A stretch of DNA of 64,000 nt from Phytopseudomonas seleniipraecipitans (lineage in GTDB: Bacteria; Pseudomonadota; Gammaproteobacteria; Pseudomonadales; Pseudomonadaceae). Location: NCBI RefSeq assembly GCF_900102335.1, contig NZ_FNBM01000011.1, forward strand, positions 62,001 to 126,000, in the 5' to 3' direction. Below the pieces are notes generated by a model that saw only the letters and a program-made list of their open reading frames with translations, had not been told where the DNA came from and searched no databases. Position 1 is the stretch's first letter, and the number at the start of each line of letters is the position of its first letter. Positions 16,297 through 27,141 of this stretch are shown in pieces. A program made the position numbers and the translations under genes.

Positions 16297-16961
16297 TGGA
16301 CTTCAGTCAGATCATCCCGGCCCTGCCAGGCCTCTGGGAAGGCATGGCCATGACCCTGCAACTGATGGTCATGGGCGTTCTTGGTGGCGTGATTCTCGGC
16401 ACCCTGCTGGCGCTCATGCGCCTGTCGAGCAACGTGCTGCTGTCGAAGCTGGCCGCCACCTACGTGAACTATTTTCGCTCGATCCCGCTGCTGTTGGTGA
16501 TCACCTGGTTCTACTTCGCGGTGCCGTTCATCCTGCGCTGGATCACCGGTGAGGACACGCCGATAGGCGCGTTCACCTCGTGCCTGGTGGCCTTCATCAT
16601 GTTCGAGGCGGCGTATTTCTGCGAAATCGTGCGTGCCGGTATCCAGGCCATTCCCAAGGGCCAGATGGGCGCCGCCCAGGCGCTGGGCATGAGCTACGGC
16701 CAGACCATGCGCCTGATCATCCTGCCCCAGGCGTTCCGCAAGATGACCCCGCTGCTGCTGCAACAGAGCATCATCCTCTTTCAGGACACCTCGCTGGTTT
16801 ACACCGTCGGCCTGATGGACTTCCTCAACGCCGCCCGCTCGCGCGGTGACATCCTCGGTCAGCCCCACGAATTCCTGATCTTCGCCGGCCTGGTCTACTT
16901 CACCATCAGCTTCGCTGCCTCGCAGCTGGTCAAGCTCCTGCAAAAAAGGTTAGCCGTATGA
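16293..16961 (+). CDS. aatM: Glutamate/aspartate ABC transporter permease AatM
   Basis: 222-residue HisMQ-type permease, equivalent to GltK. The EAA loop is EIVRAGIQAIPKGQMGAAQALG near residue 110. The gene overlaps aatQ by ATGA at the front and aatP by ATGA at the end, so all membrane and ATPase subunits are translationally linked. The in-frame ATG one codon later (16296) is an alternative start. Confidence 0.94.
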   Translation: MMDFSQIIPALPGLWEGMAMTLQLMVMGVLGGVILGTLLALMRLSSNVLLSKLAATYVNYFRSIPLLLVITWFYFAVPFILRWITGEDTPIGAFTSCLVAFIMFEAAYFCEIVRAGIQAIPKGQMGAAQALGMSYGQTMRLIILPQAFRKMTPLLLQQSIILFQDTSLVYTVGLMDFLNAARSRGDILGQPHEFLIFAGLVYFTISFAASQLVKLLQKRLAV

Positions 16962-17692
16962 TTTCCATCAAGAACGTCAACAAGTGGTATGGGGACTTCC
17001 AGGTGCTGACCGATTGCACCACCGAGGTCAAGAAAGGCGAAGTAGTGGTGGTCTGCGGGCCATCCGGCTCGGGCAAATCGACCCTGATCAAGTGCGTCAA
17101 CGCCCTGGAGCCCTTCCAGAAAGGCGACGTCGTGGTCGATGGCACCTCGATTGCCGACAAGAAGACCAACCTGCCGAAACTGCGCTCGCGCGTCGGCATG
17201 GTATTCCAGCATTTCGAGCTGTTCCCGCACCTGACCATCACCGAAAACCTGACCATCGCACAGATCAAGGTGCTGGGCCGCAGCAAGGAAGAAGCCACCC
17301 AGAAAGGCCTGGCGCTGCTCGATCGCGTGGGGCTCAAGGAACACGCCCACAAGCACCCTGGTCAGCTGTCCGGCGGCCAGCAGCAGCGCGTGGCGATCGC
17401 CCGTGCCCTGGCGATGGACCCGATCGTCATGCTGTTCGACGAGCCGACCTCGGCCCTCGACCCGGAAATGGTCAACGAAGTGCTCGACGTGATGGTGCAA
17501 CTGGCCCACGAAGGCATGACCATGATGTGCGTGACCCACGAGATGGGATTCGCCCGCAAGGTGGCTGACCGGGTGATCTTCATGGACGCCGGGCAGATCG
17601 TCGAAGACTGCCCGAAGGAAGAGTTCTTTGGCGATGTCAGCGCACGCTCCGACCGCGCCCAGCAGTTCCTCGCCAAGATCCTGCAACACTGA
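16958..17692 (+). CDS. aatP: Glutamate/aspartate ABC transporter ATP-binding protein AatP
   Basis: 244-residue ABC ATPase of the polar amino acid class. Walker A is GPSGSGKST near residue 39, the signature is LSGGQQQR near residue 136 and Walker B is IVMLFDEPTSALDPE. The D-loop and switch histidine (CVTHEMG) are present. It energises uptake by the AatQM channel. It is the last gene of aatJQMP and is followed after 73 bases by aauS. Confidence 0.96.
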   Translation: MISIKNVNKWYGDFQVLTDCTTEVKKGEVVVVCGPSGSGKSTLIKCVNALEPFQKGDVVVDGTSIADKKTNLPKLRSRVGMVFQHFELFPHLTITENLTIAQIKVLGRSKEEATQKGLALLDRVGLKEHAHKHPGQLSGGQQQRVAIARALAMDPIVMLFDEPTSALDPEMVNEVLDVMVQLAHEGMTMMCVTHEMGFARKVADRVIFMDAGQIVEDCPKEEFFGDVSARSDRAQQFLAKILQH

Positions 17693-17765
17693 TCCGCCTC
17701 TCGGGGCCGGCCCGCCGGCTCCGAGACGTGGCCCACCCGCAACTGGCAGCCCAGGGAGGACTGTG

Positions 17766-19667
17766 ATGCAATGCGCTCTTGCCAGTCTTCGTGTGGTGCC
17801 GCCCGCCTTGTCCGCCAAACCGCGCTACGTTCGCCACCTGTTGTTGACCCTGCTGATGCTGGCCCTGGTGTTCGGCTGCGGCTATGCCGGTTACCGCATC
17901 AGTGAAAAAGCCGGCATCCGCGGGCTGACCGAAAGCGGCGAACGCCAGCTGGAGCTCAACGCCCGCGCGGTGGAAAGCGAAATCACCAAGTACACCTACC
18001 TGCCCAGCCTGCTCGAGCTGGAATCCAACGTCAGCCGCTTGCTGCTGACACCCGACGGTTACCGTCGGCAGCGCGTCAACGATTACCTCGAAGGCCTCAA
18101 CCGGCGCAGCGGCAGCCTGGCCATCTACGTCATGGACACCGATGGCCGGGTCGTGGCGACCAGCAACTGGCGGCAGTCCGACAGCTACCTGGGCGAGGAT
18201 CTGTCCTTCCGCGCCTATTTCCAGGACGCCATCCTCGGTGAGTCCGGGCGTTTCTACGGCATCGGCAGCACCGTTGGCGAGGCCGGCTACTACCTGTCGC
18301 ACGGGCTCAAGGCCAATGGCCGGATCATTGGCGTGGCGGTGGTCAAGATTCGTCTCGACGCGCTGGAGCAACGCTGGCAGCGCGCGCGCCTGGAAGCCTA
18401 TGTCAGCGACGAGAACGGCATCATCATCCTCTCGAGCAACCCGGAGCGCCGGCTCAAGGCGGTACGCCCGCTGAATGCCGAAATCAAGGAACGGCTGGCG
18501 CGCAGCCTGCAATATCACTGGTCGTCGCTCGACGAGCTGATTCCCCTGGCACGCACCGAACTGGGCGCCGGCACCGAACAGGTCACCTTTGCCGCAGGCG
18601 CCCCCGGCAGCCAGGACCACGCGATTAACTACCTGGCCCAGACCCGCCCGCTGGAGGACACGCCCTGGCACCTGACGCTGCTTAGCCCACTACAGGATCT
18701 GCGCCGAGAAGCGATCAGCCACGGCATGCTGGCCGCCGCCGCCTTCGCCCTGCTGACGTTTCTGCTGATCGCCTGGAACGAGCGCCGCAAGGTCATCGCC
18801 ACCCGCCTGGCAGCGCGCGAAGCACTGCAGACCGCCAACAACCAGCTGGAACGCAGGATCGCTGACCGCACCGCCGACCTGCGCGCCAGCAATGATCGGC
18901 TGAAGGCAGAAATTCACGAACGCCGACAAACCGAGAACGACCTGCGCAAGACCCAGGATGAGCTGGTGCAGGCCGGCAAGCTGGCGGTGATCGGGCAGAT
19001 GTCGACGAGCATCGCCCACGAACTCAACCAGCCACTGGCGGCGCTGCGTACGTTATCGGGCAATACCATCCGCTTCCTGTCGCGCGGGTCCTACGACGTG
19101 GCCACCACCAACCTGCAGACCATCAACGAACTGGTCGACCGCATGGGCAGGATCACCGCCAGCCTGCGCGCGTTCGCCCGGCGCTCCAACGATGGCGGCG
19201 AAGCCAGCGTGGGCAAAGCGGTGGAAGCCGCCCTGCAGGTGGTGCAACCGCGCCTGGAACGCACCCCGCTGAACATTCATCACCAGTTCGAGGATGCGCG
19301 CCTGGCGATCAACCAGACCCGCCTGGAGCAGATCCTCATCAACCTGATCGCCAACGCCGTGGATGCCATGAGCTTCCAGGCAGACCGCCAGTTGTGGCTG
19401 CAGGGCAACGTCGACGGTGACCGCTATCGCCTGCGCGTACGCGACAACGGCCCCGGCATCTTGCCGGCTGATCGCGAGCACCTGTTCGAACCGTTCTTCA
19501 CCACCAAACCCGGCGAGCAGGGGCTGGGTCTTGGCCTTACCCTGTCGGCCAGCCTGGCGTCGGCCGCGGGCGGCAGCCTCAGTGCCGAGCATCCGCCGCA
19601 GGGCGGCACTGCTTTCGAACTCAACCTGCCCTTGGCCGCCACCGTCATGGAGACACCCGATGAATGA
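17766..19667 (+). CDS. aauS: Sensor histidine kinase AauS (DctB family)
   Basis: 633 residues. TM1 is at about 20-42, a periplasmic double-Cache-like sensor domain at about 45-315 (with VYVMDTDGRVVATSN-type and AYVSDENGIIILSS motifs) and TM2 at about 320-342. A coiled coil comes next, then the HisKA domain with H-box STSIAHELNQPLAALR and the HATPase with ILINLIANAVDAM, DNGPGI and GLGLGL. It senses external acidic amino acids and phosphorylates AauR. The ATG at 17766 follows GGGAGGACT; a longer frame from 17628 would overlap aatP. It overlaps aauR by eight bases. Confidence 0.92.
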   Translation: MQCALASLRVVPPALSAKPRYVRHLLLTLLMLALVFGCGYAGYRISEKAGIRGLTESGERQLELNARAVESEITKYTYLPSLLELESNVSRLLLTPDGYRRQRVNDYLEGLNRRSGSLAIYVMDTDGRVVATSNWRQSDSYLGEDLSFRAYFQDAILGESGRFYGIGSTVGEAGYYLSHGLKANGRIIGVAVVKIRLDALEQRWQRARLEAYVSDENGIIILSSNPERRLKAVRPLNAEIKERLARSLQYHWSSLDELIPLARTELGAGTEQVTFAAGAPGSQDHAINYLAQTRPLEDTPWHLTLLSPLQDLRREAISHGMLAAAAFALLTFLLIAWNERRKVIATRLAAREALQTANNQLERRIADRTADLRASNDRLKAEIHERRQTENDLRKTQDELVQAGKLAVIGQMSTSIAHELNQPLAALRTLSGNTIRFLSRGSYDVATTNLQTINELVDRMGRITASLRAFARRSNDGGEASVGKAVEAALQVVQPRLERTPLNIHHQFEDARLAINQTRLEQILINLIANAVDAMSFQADRQLWLQGNVDGDRYRLRVRDNGPGILPADREHLFEPFFTTKPGEQGLGLGLTLSASLASAAGGSLSAEHPPQGGTAFELNLPLAATVMETPDE

Positions 19668-20982
19668 CGACCTCACCGTACTGATCGTCGAAGACGACCC
19701 GCACGTGCTGCTTGGCTGCCAGCAGGCCCTGGCCCTGGAAGATATTGCCAGCGAAGGCGTGGGCAGCGCCGAACAGGCCTTGCAGCGCATCGATGCGGAC
19801 TTCGCCGGCATCGTCATCAGCGATATCCGCCTGCCCGGCATGGACGGCCTGCAACTGCTGGACGAACTCAAACGTCGCGACCCTGCGCTGCCGGTGGTGC
19901 TGATCACCGGGCATGGCGATATCGGCATGGCCGTGGGCGCGATGCGCGATGGCGCCTACGATTTCATGGAAAAACCCTTCTCGCCCGAGCGCCTGGTCGA
20001 GGTCACCCGCCGCGCGCTGGAGCAACGCAGCCTGGCCCGCGAGGTGTCCTCGCTGCGCCGCCAACTCGCCGGCAAACAGGCACTGGAGCACCGGCTGATC
20101 GGCAGATCACCGGCCATGCAGCAGCTGCGCGAGCTGGTCGCCAATGTCGCCGACACCTCGGCCAACGTGTTGATCGAAGGTGAAACCGGAACCGGCAAGG
20201 AGCTGGTCGCCCGCTGCCTGCATGACTTCAGTCGGCGGCAGAGCAAAGCCTTCGTCGCGCTGAACTGTGGCGGCCTGCCGGAGAACCTGTTCGAGAGCGA
20301 AATCTTCGGCCACGAGGCCCACGCGTTCACCGGTGCCGGCAAACGGCGCATCGGCAAGATCGAGCACGCCAACGGCGGCAGCCTGTTTCTCGACGAGATC
20401 GAAAGCATGCCGCTGAACCTGCAGATCAAACTGCTACGCGTGCTGCAGGAACACAGCCTGGAGCGCCTGGGCTCGAACCAGCCAATCGATGTCGACTGCC
20501 GGGTGATCGCCGCGACCAAGGCGGACCTGAACGAAGCGGGCAAGGCCGGGCACTTTCGCAGCGACCTGTATTACCGCCTCAATGTCGTCACCCTTGAACT
20601 GCCGCCGCTGCGCGAACGTCGCGAAGATATCGCGCTGCTGTTCGAACACTTCCTGCAACTCTCCGCGCTGCGCTTCGACCGCGCCGTACCCGAAGTGGAT
20701 CGCCACACCCTTGCCGCGCTGATGGCCCACGATTGGCCGGGCAACGTGCGCGAATTGCGCAACGTTGCCGAACGCTTCGCCCTCGGTCTGCCAGCCCTGA
20801 AAAAGAGTGGCAGCCAGGACGGCAATGCCGCGACCTTCGCGGAAGCCGTCGAGGCGTTTGAACGCAACCTGCTGGTCGACGCCCTCGAACAACACACCGG
20901 CAACCTCAGCCAGGCCGCCCAGGCCTTGGGCATGGCCAAGACCACGCTATTCGACAAGGTCAAAAAATACGGCCTGGGCTGA
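19660..20982 (+). CDS. aauR: Sigma54-dependent response regulator AauR
   Basis: 440 residues. The receiver domain has the acidic pair EDD near residue 11 and phospho-acceptor in VISDIRLPGMDG near residue 53. The AAA+ domain has Walker A GETGTGKE near residue 170 and Walker B GGSLFLDEIE. The sigma54-contact loop reads EAHAFTGA, histidine replacing the usual first glycine of GAFTGA. A Fis-type helix-turn-helix (LSQAAQALGMAKTTLFDKVKKYGL) ends the protein. Phosphorylated AauR should bind the TTCGG-N4-CCGAA site ahead of aatJ. It is coupled to aauS by overlap. Confidence 0.93.
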   Translation: MNDDLTVLIVEDDPHVLLGCQQALALEDIASEGVGSAEQALQRIDADFAGIVISDIRLPGMDGLQLLDELKRRDPALPVVLITGHGDIGMAVGAMRDGAYDFMEKPFSPERLVEVTRRALEQRSLAREVSSLRRQLAGKQALEHRLIGRSPAMQQLRELVANVADTSANVLIEGETGTGKELVARCLHDFSRRQSKAFVALNCGGLPENLFESEIFGHEAHAFTGAGKRRIGKIEHANGGSLFLDEIESMPLNLQIKLLRVLQEHSLERLGSNQPIDVDCRVIAATKADLNEAGKAGHFRSDLYYRLNVVTLELPPLRERREDIALLFEHFLQLSALRFDRAVPEVDRHTLAALMAHDWPGNVRELRNVAERFALGLPALKKSGSQDGNAATFAEAVEAFERNLLVDALEQHTGNLSQAAQALGMAKTTLFDKVKKYGLG

Positions 20983-21013
20983 GCATTGCTGCGATGGAGT
21001 TGGCGACCGACCT

Positions 21014-21916
21014 TTAGCGCCCCACGCCGCCTTCGAGCTTGCGCCACAGCAGACGCACGCCGGCCTTGCGTGACATGCTCCAGCGGTACAGACGGATCTC
21101 CAGCGGTATCCACCAGTGCTCCTTGCCGCAGATCACCAGTTCGCCGCGCGCCAGCTCGGCGTTCATCGACAGGCGTGGCACCCAGGCGACGCCCAGGCCT
21201 TGCAGCGCCATGGCCTTGAGGCTGTCGGCCATGGCCGTTTCGTGCACGGTGGTGGAGCGCAGCGCGCGCTGGCGCAGCAGCAGGTTGACCGAGCGACCGA
21301 GAAAGGTCCCGGCGCTGTAGGCCAGCAGCGGCACGCTCTGCCCGGCATCCAGGTCGTATAGCGGCGCGCCGTGCTCGTCCGCTGCACATACCGGGAGCAT
21401 TTCGCTACTGCCGAGATACAGCGACGGAAACAGGTCAGGCACCAGTTGCACGGCGGCGTCCTGATCGTGATAGGCCAGAATCAGGTCGCAGGTGCCTTCG
21501 CGCAGGGAGTGCACCGCTTCGCCGACGTTGGTTGCCACCAAGCGCGTCGTCAATGGCAGCCCGTCACGACGCAGGCGAGCAATCCACTCGGGAAAAAAGC
21601 TGAACACCAGCGAGTGTGCCGCAGCGATCTGCAGCGCCTCACCTTGCTGGCCCTCGAGGTTGTGAAGATGGCGAACCACTTCACCCAGCTGCTCGACCAG
21701 GCTGCGTGCGGTCAGCAGAAACAGCTGACCGGACTCGGTCAGCTCGATGGGCGTACGCGAGCGGTTGACCAGGGTCAGCCCCAACGCAGCTTCGAGGCTG
21801 CGAATACGTCGACTGAATGCGGGCTGGGTGACGAAACGCTTCTGCGCTGCCGCAGAAAAACTGCGCGTGGAGGCCAGGGTCACGAAGTCTTCCAGCCATT
21901 TTGTTTCCAGGTTCAC
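21014..21916 (-). CDS. LysR family regulator, HypT/YjiE-like, divergent from aspA
   Basis: 300 residues from a GTG start (MNLETKWLEDFVTLASTRSF). The winged helix follows with FVTQPAFSRRIRSLEAALGL. The start ETKWLxDFxxL and the later IAAAHSLVFSF and AADEHG resemble the E. coli hypochlorite-responsive regulator HypT, by recall. The divergent position relative to aspA suggests control of aspartase and perhaps the symporter. An upstream extension of the frame to 22030 lacks family similarity. The effector is unknown. Confidence 0.85.
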   Translation of the reverse strand: MNLETKWLEDFVTLASTRSFSAAAQKRFVTQPAFSRRIRSLEAALGLTLVNRSRTPIELTESGQLFLLTARSLVEQLGEVVRHLHNLEGQQGEALQIAAAHSLVFSFFPEWIARLRRDGLPLTTRLVATNVGEAVHSLREGTCDLILAYHDQDAAVQLVPDLFPSLYLGSSEMLPVCAADEHGAPLYDLDAGQSVPLLAYSAGTFLGRSVNLLLRQRALRSTTVHETAMADSLKAMALQGLGVAWVPRLSMNAELARGELVICGKEHWWIPLEIRLYRWSMSRKAGVRLLWRKLEGGVGR

Positions 21917-22097
21917 AGTGCATCCCTCTGCGCTAGCCGATCGCTCGCACCTTTTGAGTGCATCGGTGCGAGTCACACTTGCATTATGCCGATTATGCAT
22001 AGGGCAGCAAGTAACAGCATTGGCCGGCACGACGGGATAATCCTTACCCTATGCGCCATCGCGGTATCTTCCGCGGCTCTATGAGAATCGAGACATC

Positions 22098-23522
<1,425 letters not shown>

Positions 23523-23539
23523 TTCTTCCGCTATTACCC

Positions 23540-23562
23540 GCGCCGCCCCTCGAGAGCGGCGC
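23540..23562 (+). promoter_or_regulatory. Hairpin between aspA and the symporter gene
   Basis: GCGCCGC pairs with GCGGCGC around a 9-base loop, without a clear U run. It is probably an intercistronic stability element or a weak terminator. Confidence 0.45.
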
Positions 23563-23645
23563 ATTCGTTTGTGCCCTCGCCTGCCGGGCACCACCCAATA
23601 GGCCGCACCTCGGTCATCACAAAAACGACAATTTAGGTGATATCC

Positions 23646-24899
23646 ATGAGTCAGAGCATTACCGCTTCCCGCCGCTTTCTGGGGGGCATGCCCCTCTGGC
23701 AGCAAATCCTCATCGGCCTTGTGCTCGGCGTGCTGGTCGGCCTGCTGTTCAAGGACGGCGCCAAACTCCTCGCACCGCTGGGCGCGCTGTTCCTCAATGC
23801 GATCAAGATGCTCATCGTGCCGCTGGTATTCGTCTCCCTGGTGGCCGGCATCACCTGCATGCAGGACACTGCCAAGCTGGGCCGGATCAGCGTGAAGACC
23901 ATTGCCATCTACCTGGTCACCACCGCCTTTGCGGTGAGCATCGGCCTGCTGTTCGGCGCGCTGTTCACCCCCGGTGCCGACATGAACATGGTCGCCAGCG
24001 CGGCGCCCGAAGCCAAGCAGGCGCCGTCGCTGATCGAGATCCTCGTTGGCCTGGTACCGAGCAACCCGGTGACCGCGTTCGCCGAAGGCAACATTCTGCA
24101 GATCATCGTGTTCGCCATCGCGCTGGGCGTGAGCATGAACCTGGTGGGTGAAAAAGCCGCACCCGCGGTCAAGCTGTTCAACAGCTTGGCCGAGGTGTTC
24201 TACAAGCTCACCGACCTGGTGATGCGCTTTGCACCGATTGGCGTGTTCGCGCTGATCGCCGGCGTGGTCGCTGCCCACGGCATCGAAGTGCTGCTGCCAC
24301 TGGCCGGGGTGATCGGCGTCATCTACCTGGCGAGCATCGCACATCTGCTGCTGGTCTACGGCGGCCTGCTCGCCCTGCTCGGGCGGCTCAGCCCGCTGCG
24401 CTTTTTCCAGGGCATCGCCCCGGCACTGGCTGTGGCATTCAGCACCTCGAGCAGCTCCGGCACCCTGCCGGTGTCGATCGAATGTGCGCGCAAGAACCTC
24501 GGCGTGTCCGAAGGCGTGGCGGGTTTCGTGTTGCCGGTGGGCGCAACCATCAACATGGACGGTACGGCGATCTATCAGGGCGTGCTGGCACTGTTCATCG
24601 CCCAGGCGTTCGGCATCGACCTGAACGCCGGCCAGTACCTGATGATCATCCTCACCGCCACCCTGGCCTCGATCGGCACCGCCGGCGTGCCCGGCGCCGG
24701 GCTGATCATGCTGGGTCTGGTGCTGACATCGGTAGGCCTGCCGCTCGAAGGTGTAGCGCTGATCGCCGGTATCGACCGCATCCTCGACATGGCGCGCACC
24801 ATGGTCAACGTAGCCGGCGACCTGATGACCACAACCCTGGTCGGCAGCAGCGAGAACGAGCTGGACCGTTCCATCTATAACGCCAGCAACAAGCAATAA
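23646..24899 (+). CDS. Dicarboxylate/amino acid:cation symporter (GltP/DctA superfamily)
   Basis: 417-residue inner-membrane protein of the DAACS family (PF00375). Hallmarks are the serine-rich re-entrant loop TSSSSGTLPVSIE near residue 275, NMDGTAIYQGVLALFIAQ near residue 305 and GVPGAGLIMLGLVL near residue 345. It takes up aspartate, glutamate or C4-dicarboxylates with protons or sodium. Its place behind aspA suggests aspartate or fumarate. The ATG is preceded by AGGTGA; a GTG three codons earlier is less likely. A strong terminator follows. Confidence 0.92.
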   Translation: MSQSITASRRFLGGMPLWQQILIGLVLGVLVGLLFKDGAKLLAPLGALFLNAIKMLIVPLVFVSLVAGITCMQDTAKLGRISVKTIAIYLVTTAFAVSIGLLFGALFTPGADMNMVASAAPEAKQAPSLIEILVGLVPSNPVTAFAEGNILQIIVFAIALGVSMNLVGEKAAPAVKLFNSLAEVFYKLTDLVMRFAPIGVFALIAGVVAAHGIEVLLPLAGVIGVIYLASIAHLLLVYGGLLALLGRLSPLRFFQGIAPALAVAFSTSSSSGTLPVSIECARKNLGVSEGVAGFVLPVGATINMDGTAIYQGVLALFIAQAFGIDLNAGQYLMIILTATLASIGTAGVPGAGLIMLGLVLTSVGLPLEGVALIAGIDRILDMARTMVNVAGDLMTTTLVGSSENELDRSIYNASNKQ

Positions 24900-24917
24900 C
24901 ACCGCGCTTGTGGTGAC

Positions 24918-24951
24918 AGAAGGGGTGGCCACGTGTCACCCCTTCTTTTTT
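24918..24951 (+). terminator. Rho-independent terminator after the symporter gene
   Basis: AGAAGGGGTG pairs with CACCCCTTCT, followed by a run of six T. Confidence 0.9.
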
Positions 24952-25103
24952 GCGCTCACCGTGCCAGAGAGGCTGCAGCGGCGCTGCCGAATACCGGCGT
25001 GCGCCGCCATTATGAGTGCGGGCAATCACTCTTGCGCAGGACCGATTGCCCTTTGCGCGGCGGCGCGATAAAACGGCAGCAGTCCTAATAAGAGAAGTCT
25101 GCC

Positions 25104-25871
25104 ATGCTCCATAAAGCCGCTTGGTTGTTCTGCCTGCTATCCGTTTCGAGTGCCTTCACGCTACCCGCTCACGCCGAGTTGCCGGCGGGCTATCAAGTCG
25201 TGCTGCAAACGGAAAACTTCCCGCCATTCAACATGGCCGACAATGAAAAGAATTTCGCCCGTGACGCCAATATCCAGGGCGTCAGCACCACCATCGTGCG
25301 TGAAATGTTCAAACGCGCGGGCATCGATTACACCCTGACCCTGCGTTTCCCGTGGAGCCGGATCTACGACGCCACACTGGCCAACGCTAACCACGGTCTG
25401 TTTTCCACCTCGATGAACGAGGCGCGGCGGCCGCTGTTCAAGTGGGTGGGGCCGATCGCCAAGGTCGAGCGCGTGCTGCTCGCCGCCCCAGGCTCAACCA
25501 TTCCCAACCTGACGAGCCTGGAACAGGCTCGTCAGTACCGCATCGGCAGCTACAAAGACAGTGCCGCCAGCCAGACGCTGGAAAAGGCCGGGCTGGAGCC
25601 GATCAACACGCTGCGCGATCCAGAGAACCTCAGCAAACTGACCCAGGGTCGCATCGACCTGTGGGGCACCACCGACCCGGTCTGGCGCCACCAGGCCCGT
25701 GAAATGGGCATCACCGGACTGCGCAACGTACTGACGTTCGACCGCTCGGAGCTGTACCTGGCACTCAACCTCGACACCCCGGACGAAGTGGTCGCCCGCC
25801 TTCAAAAAGCGCTCGACGAGATGAAGAGTGAAGGCTACGGCACCTGCAACAAACATCCTGAGCTGTGCTGA
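25104..25871 (+). CDS. Periplasmic PBP2-type substrate-binding protein
   Basis: 255 residues. A signal peptide ends near THE sequence TLPAHA, and a type 2 periplasmic binding domain (SBP_bac_3) follows: TENFPPFNM near residue 38, TLRFPWSRIYDATLANANHG and the IGSYKDSAASQTLEKAG hinge. Such orphan proteins bind amino acids or related small solutes for an ABC system or act as receptors. No permease genes adjoin it, so its partner is not known. Strong hairpin upstream and a convergent gene downstream make it a single-gene unit. Confidence 0.82.
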   Translation: MLHKAAWLFCLLSVSSAFTLPAHAELPAGYQVVLQTENFPPFNMADNEKNFARDANIQGVSTTIVREMFKRAGIDYTLTLRFPWSRIYDATLANANHGLFSTSMNEARRPLFKWVGPIAKVERVLLAAPGSTIPNLTSLEQARQYRIGSYKDSAASQTLEKAGLEPINTLRDPENLSKLTQGRIDLWGTTDPVWRHQAREMGITGLRNVLTFDRSELYLALNLDTPDEVVARLQKALDEMKSEGYGTCNKHPELC

Positions 25872-25956
25872 TAAACGCTCGATGATGATGGTTGCCTGAA
25901 CCGCAATATCGAGGGCGGCGCGCGACTCAACAGCATGAATCGCGCGCCTGGCCGAG

Positions 25957-26907
25957 TCAGACCGGCGTAACGGCCTTGCCGTGCTTGAACACGCCGTCGA
26001 GGTTGGCGAAGAACAGGTCGGCCATGGCTTGACGGGTTTCGTGGGTGCCGCTGCCGATATGGGGGGTGAGCACCACATTGTCCAGCGCCAGCAATGCCGC
26101 CGGCACGTTGGGTTCGTCGGCGAAAACGTCCAGCGCAGCACCGGCGATGGTGCCTTTCTGCAGCGCCTCGACCAGCGCGGGTTCATCCACCACCGAACCA
26201 CGGGCGATGTTCACCAGATAGCCCTTCGAACCCAGCGCCTTGAGCTGCTCGGCGCCGATCAGCTTGTCGGTCGAGCTGCCACCCGGCACCACCACCACGG
26301 CGTAGTCGCACGCCTGCAGCAGACCTTCCAGGGTCTCGTGATAGGTGTAGTCAACGTCATCGCGGCGGCGACGATTGTGGTAGGCGACGGTCATGCCAAA
26401 GGCTTCGACGCGCTGCGCAATAGCGCGGCCAATGTTGCCCATGCCAACGATGCCGCAGACCTTGCCGCCAATACTGCCGGACAGTGGAAAGCGGTTTTTC
26501 TGCCATTCACCCGCTCGTACGAATCGATCCGCTTCGCAGATCCGCCGCCCCAGAGCGAGCAGAATCGACACCGCCGTATCGGCCACGCAATTATCCAGCA
26601 CGCCTGGCGTGTTGGTCACCGTTACACCGCGCTTGTTCGCGGCATCGACATCGATGGCGTCATAGCCCACCCCAAAACTGATGATGGCCTTGAGGTTTGG
26701 CAAGGCCTCGATCAACTCGGCCTTGGCACCGAACACCCCGCTGGTCGCGATGCCGTCGATGCGCCCGGCATGCTCGCCAAGCCAGGCGTCGGCATCAGCA
26801 AGTTCCCAATAGCGATGGATGTCGTACTGTTCGGCGATGCGTTCCGTCAGGCTTGGTGATAGCGGTCCGATCATCAGCAGTTGCGGGCGCGTCTGTGCAG
26901 CAGTCAT
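25957..26907 (-). CDS. 2-hydroxyacid dehydrogenase (glyoxylate/hydroxypyruvate reductase-like)
   Basis: 316 residues of the D-isomer-specific 2-hydroxyacid dehydrogenase family. The NAD(P) site is GIVGMGNIGRAIAQR near residue 147. The catalytic arginine lies in VNIARGSVVDEPAL, the glutamate in DVFADEPNVP and the histidine in LTPHIGSGTHETR. It would reduce glyoxylate, hydroxypyruvate or a similar 2-oxo acid. The ATG at 26907 has GGAGACGACG upstream; the longer frame to 26976 has no similarity at its N-terminus. It stands alone, with no clear partner. Confidence 0.9.
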   Translation of the reverse strand: MTAAQTRPQLLMIGPLSPSLTERIAEQYDIHRYWELADADAWLGEHAGRIDGIATSGVFGAKAELIEALPNLKAIISFGVGYDAIDVDAANKRGVTVTNTPGVLDNCVADTAVSILLALGRRICEADRFVRAGEWQKNRFPLSGSIGGKVCGIVGMGNIGRAIAQRVEAFGMTVAYHNRRRRDDVDYTYHETLEGLLQACDYAVVVVPGGSSTDKLIGAEQLKALGSKGYLVNIARGSVVDEPALVEALQKGTIAGAALDVFADEPNVPAALLALDNVVLTPHIGSGTHETRQAMADLFFANLDGVFKHGKAVTPV

Positions 26908-27141
26908 CGTCGTCTCCTGTTCCCATGGATGCGTAGCGGGCGCGACAGCGGCTCCTGCAGAGCAAGCGGTGCGCATCAGCGCGCGGCCTGCTCATCGTCA
27001 GCGAGCGCGGACTAACGCTGCCCGGCTATGCATGTTGTATTACGACCACGGAAATACGGCAAACGCCTCAGGACTTTGTTGCGGGCTGCGGGCGTCCGGC
27101 AGTTGCCAAGGCGCGCGGCCAGATCACCCGCGGTACACGGC

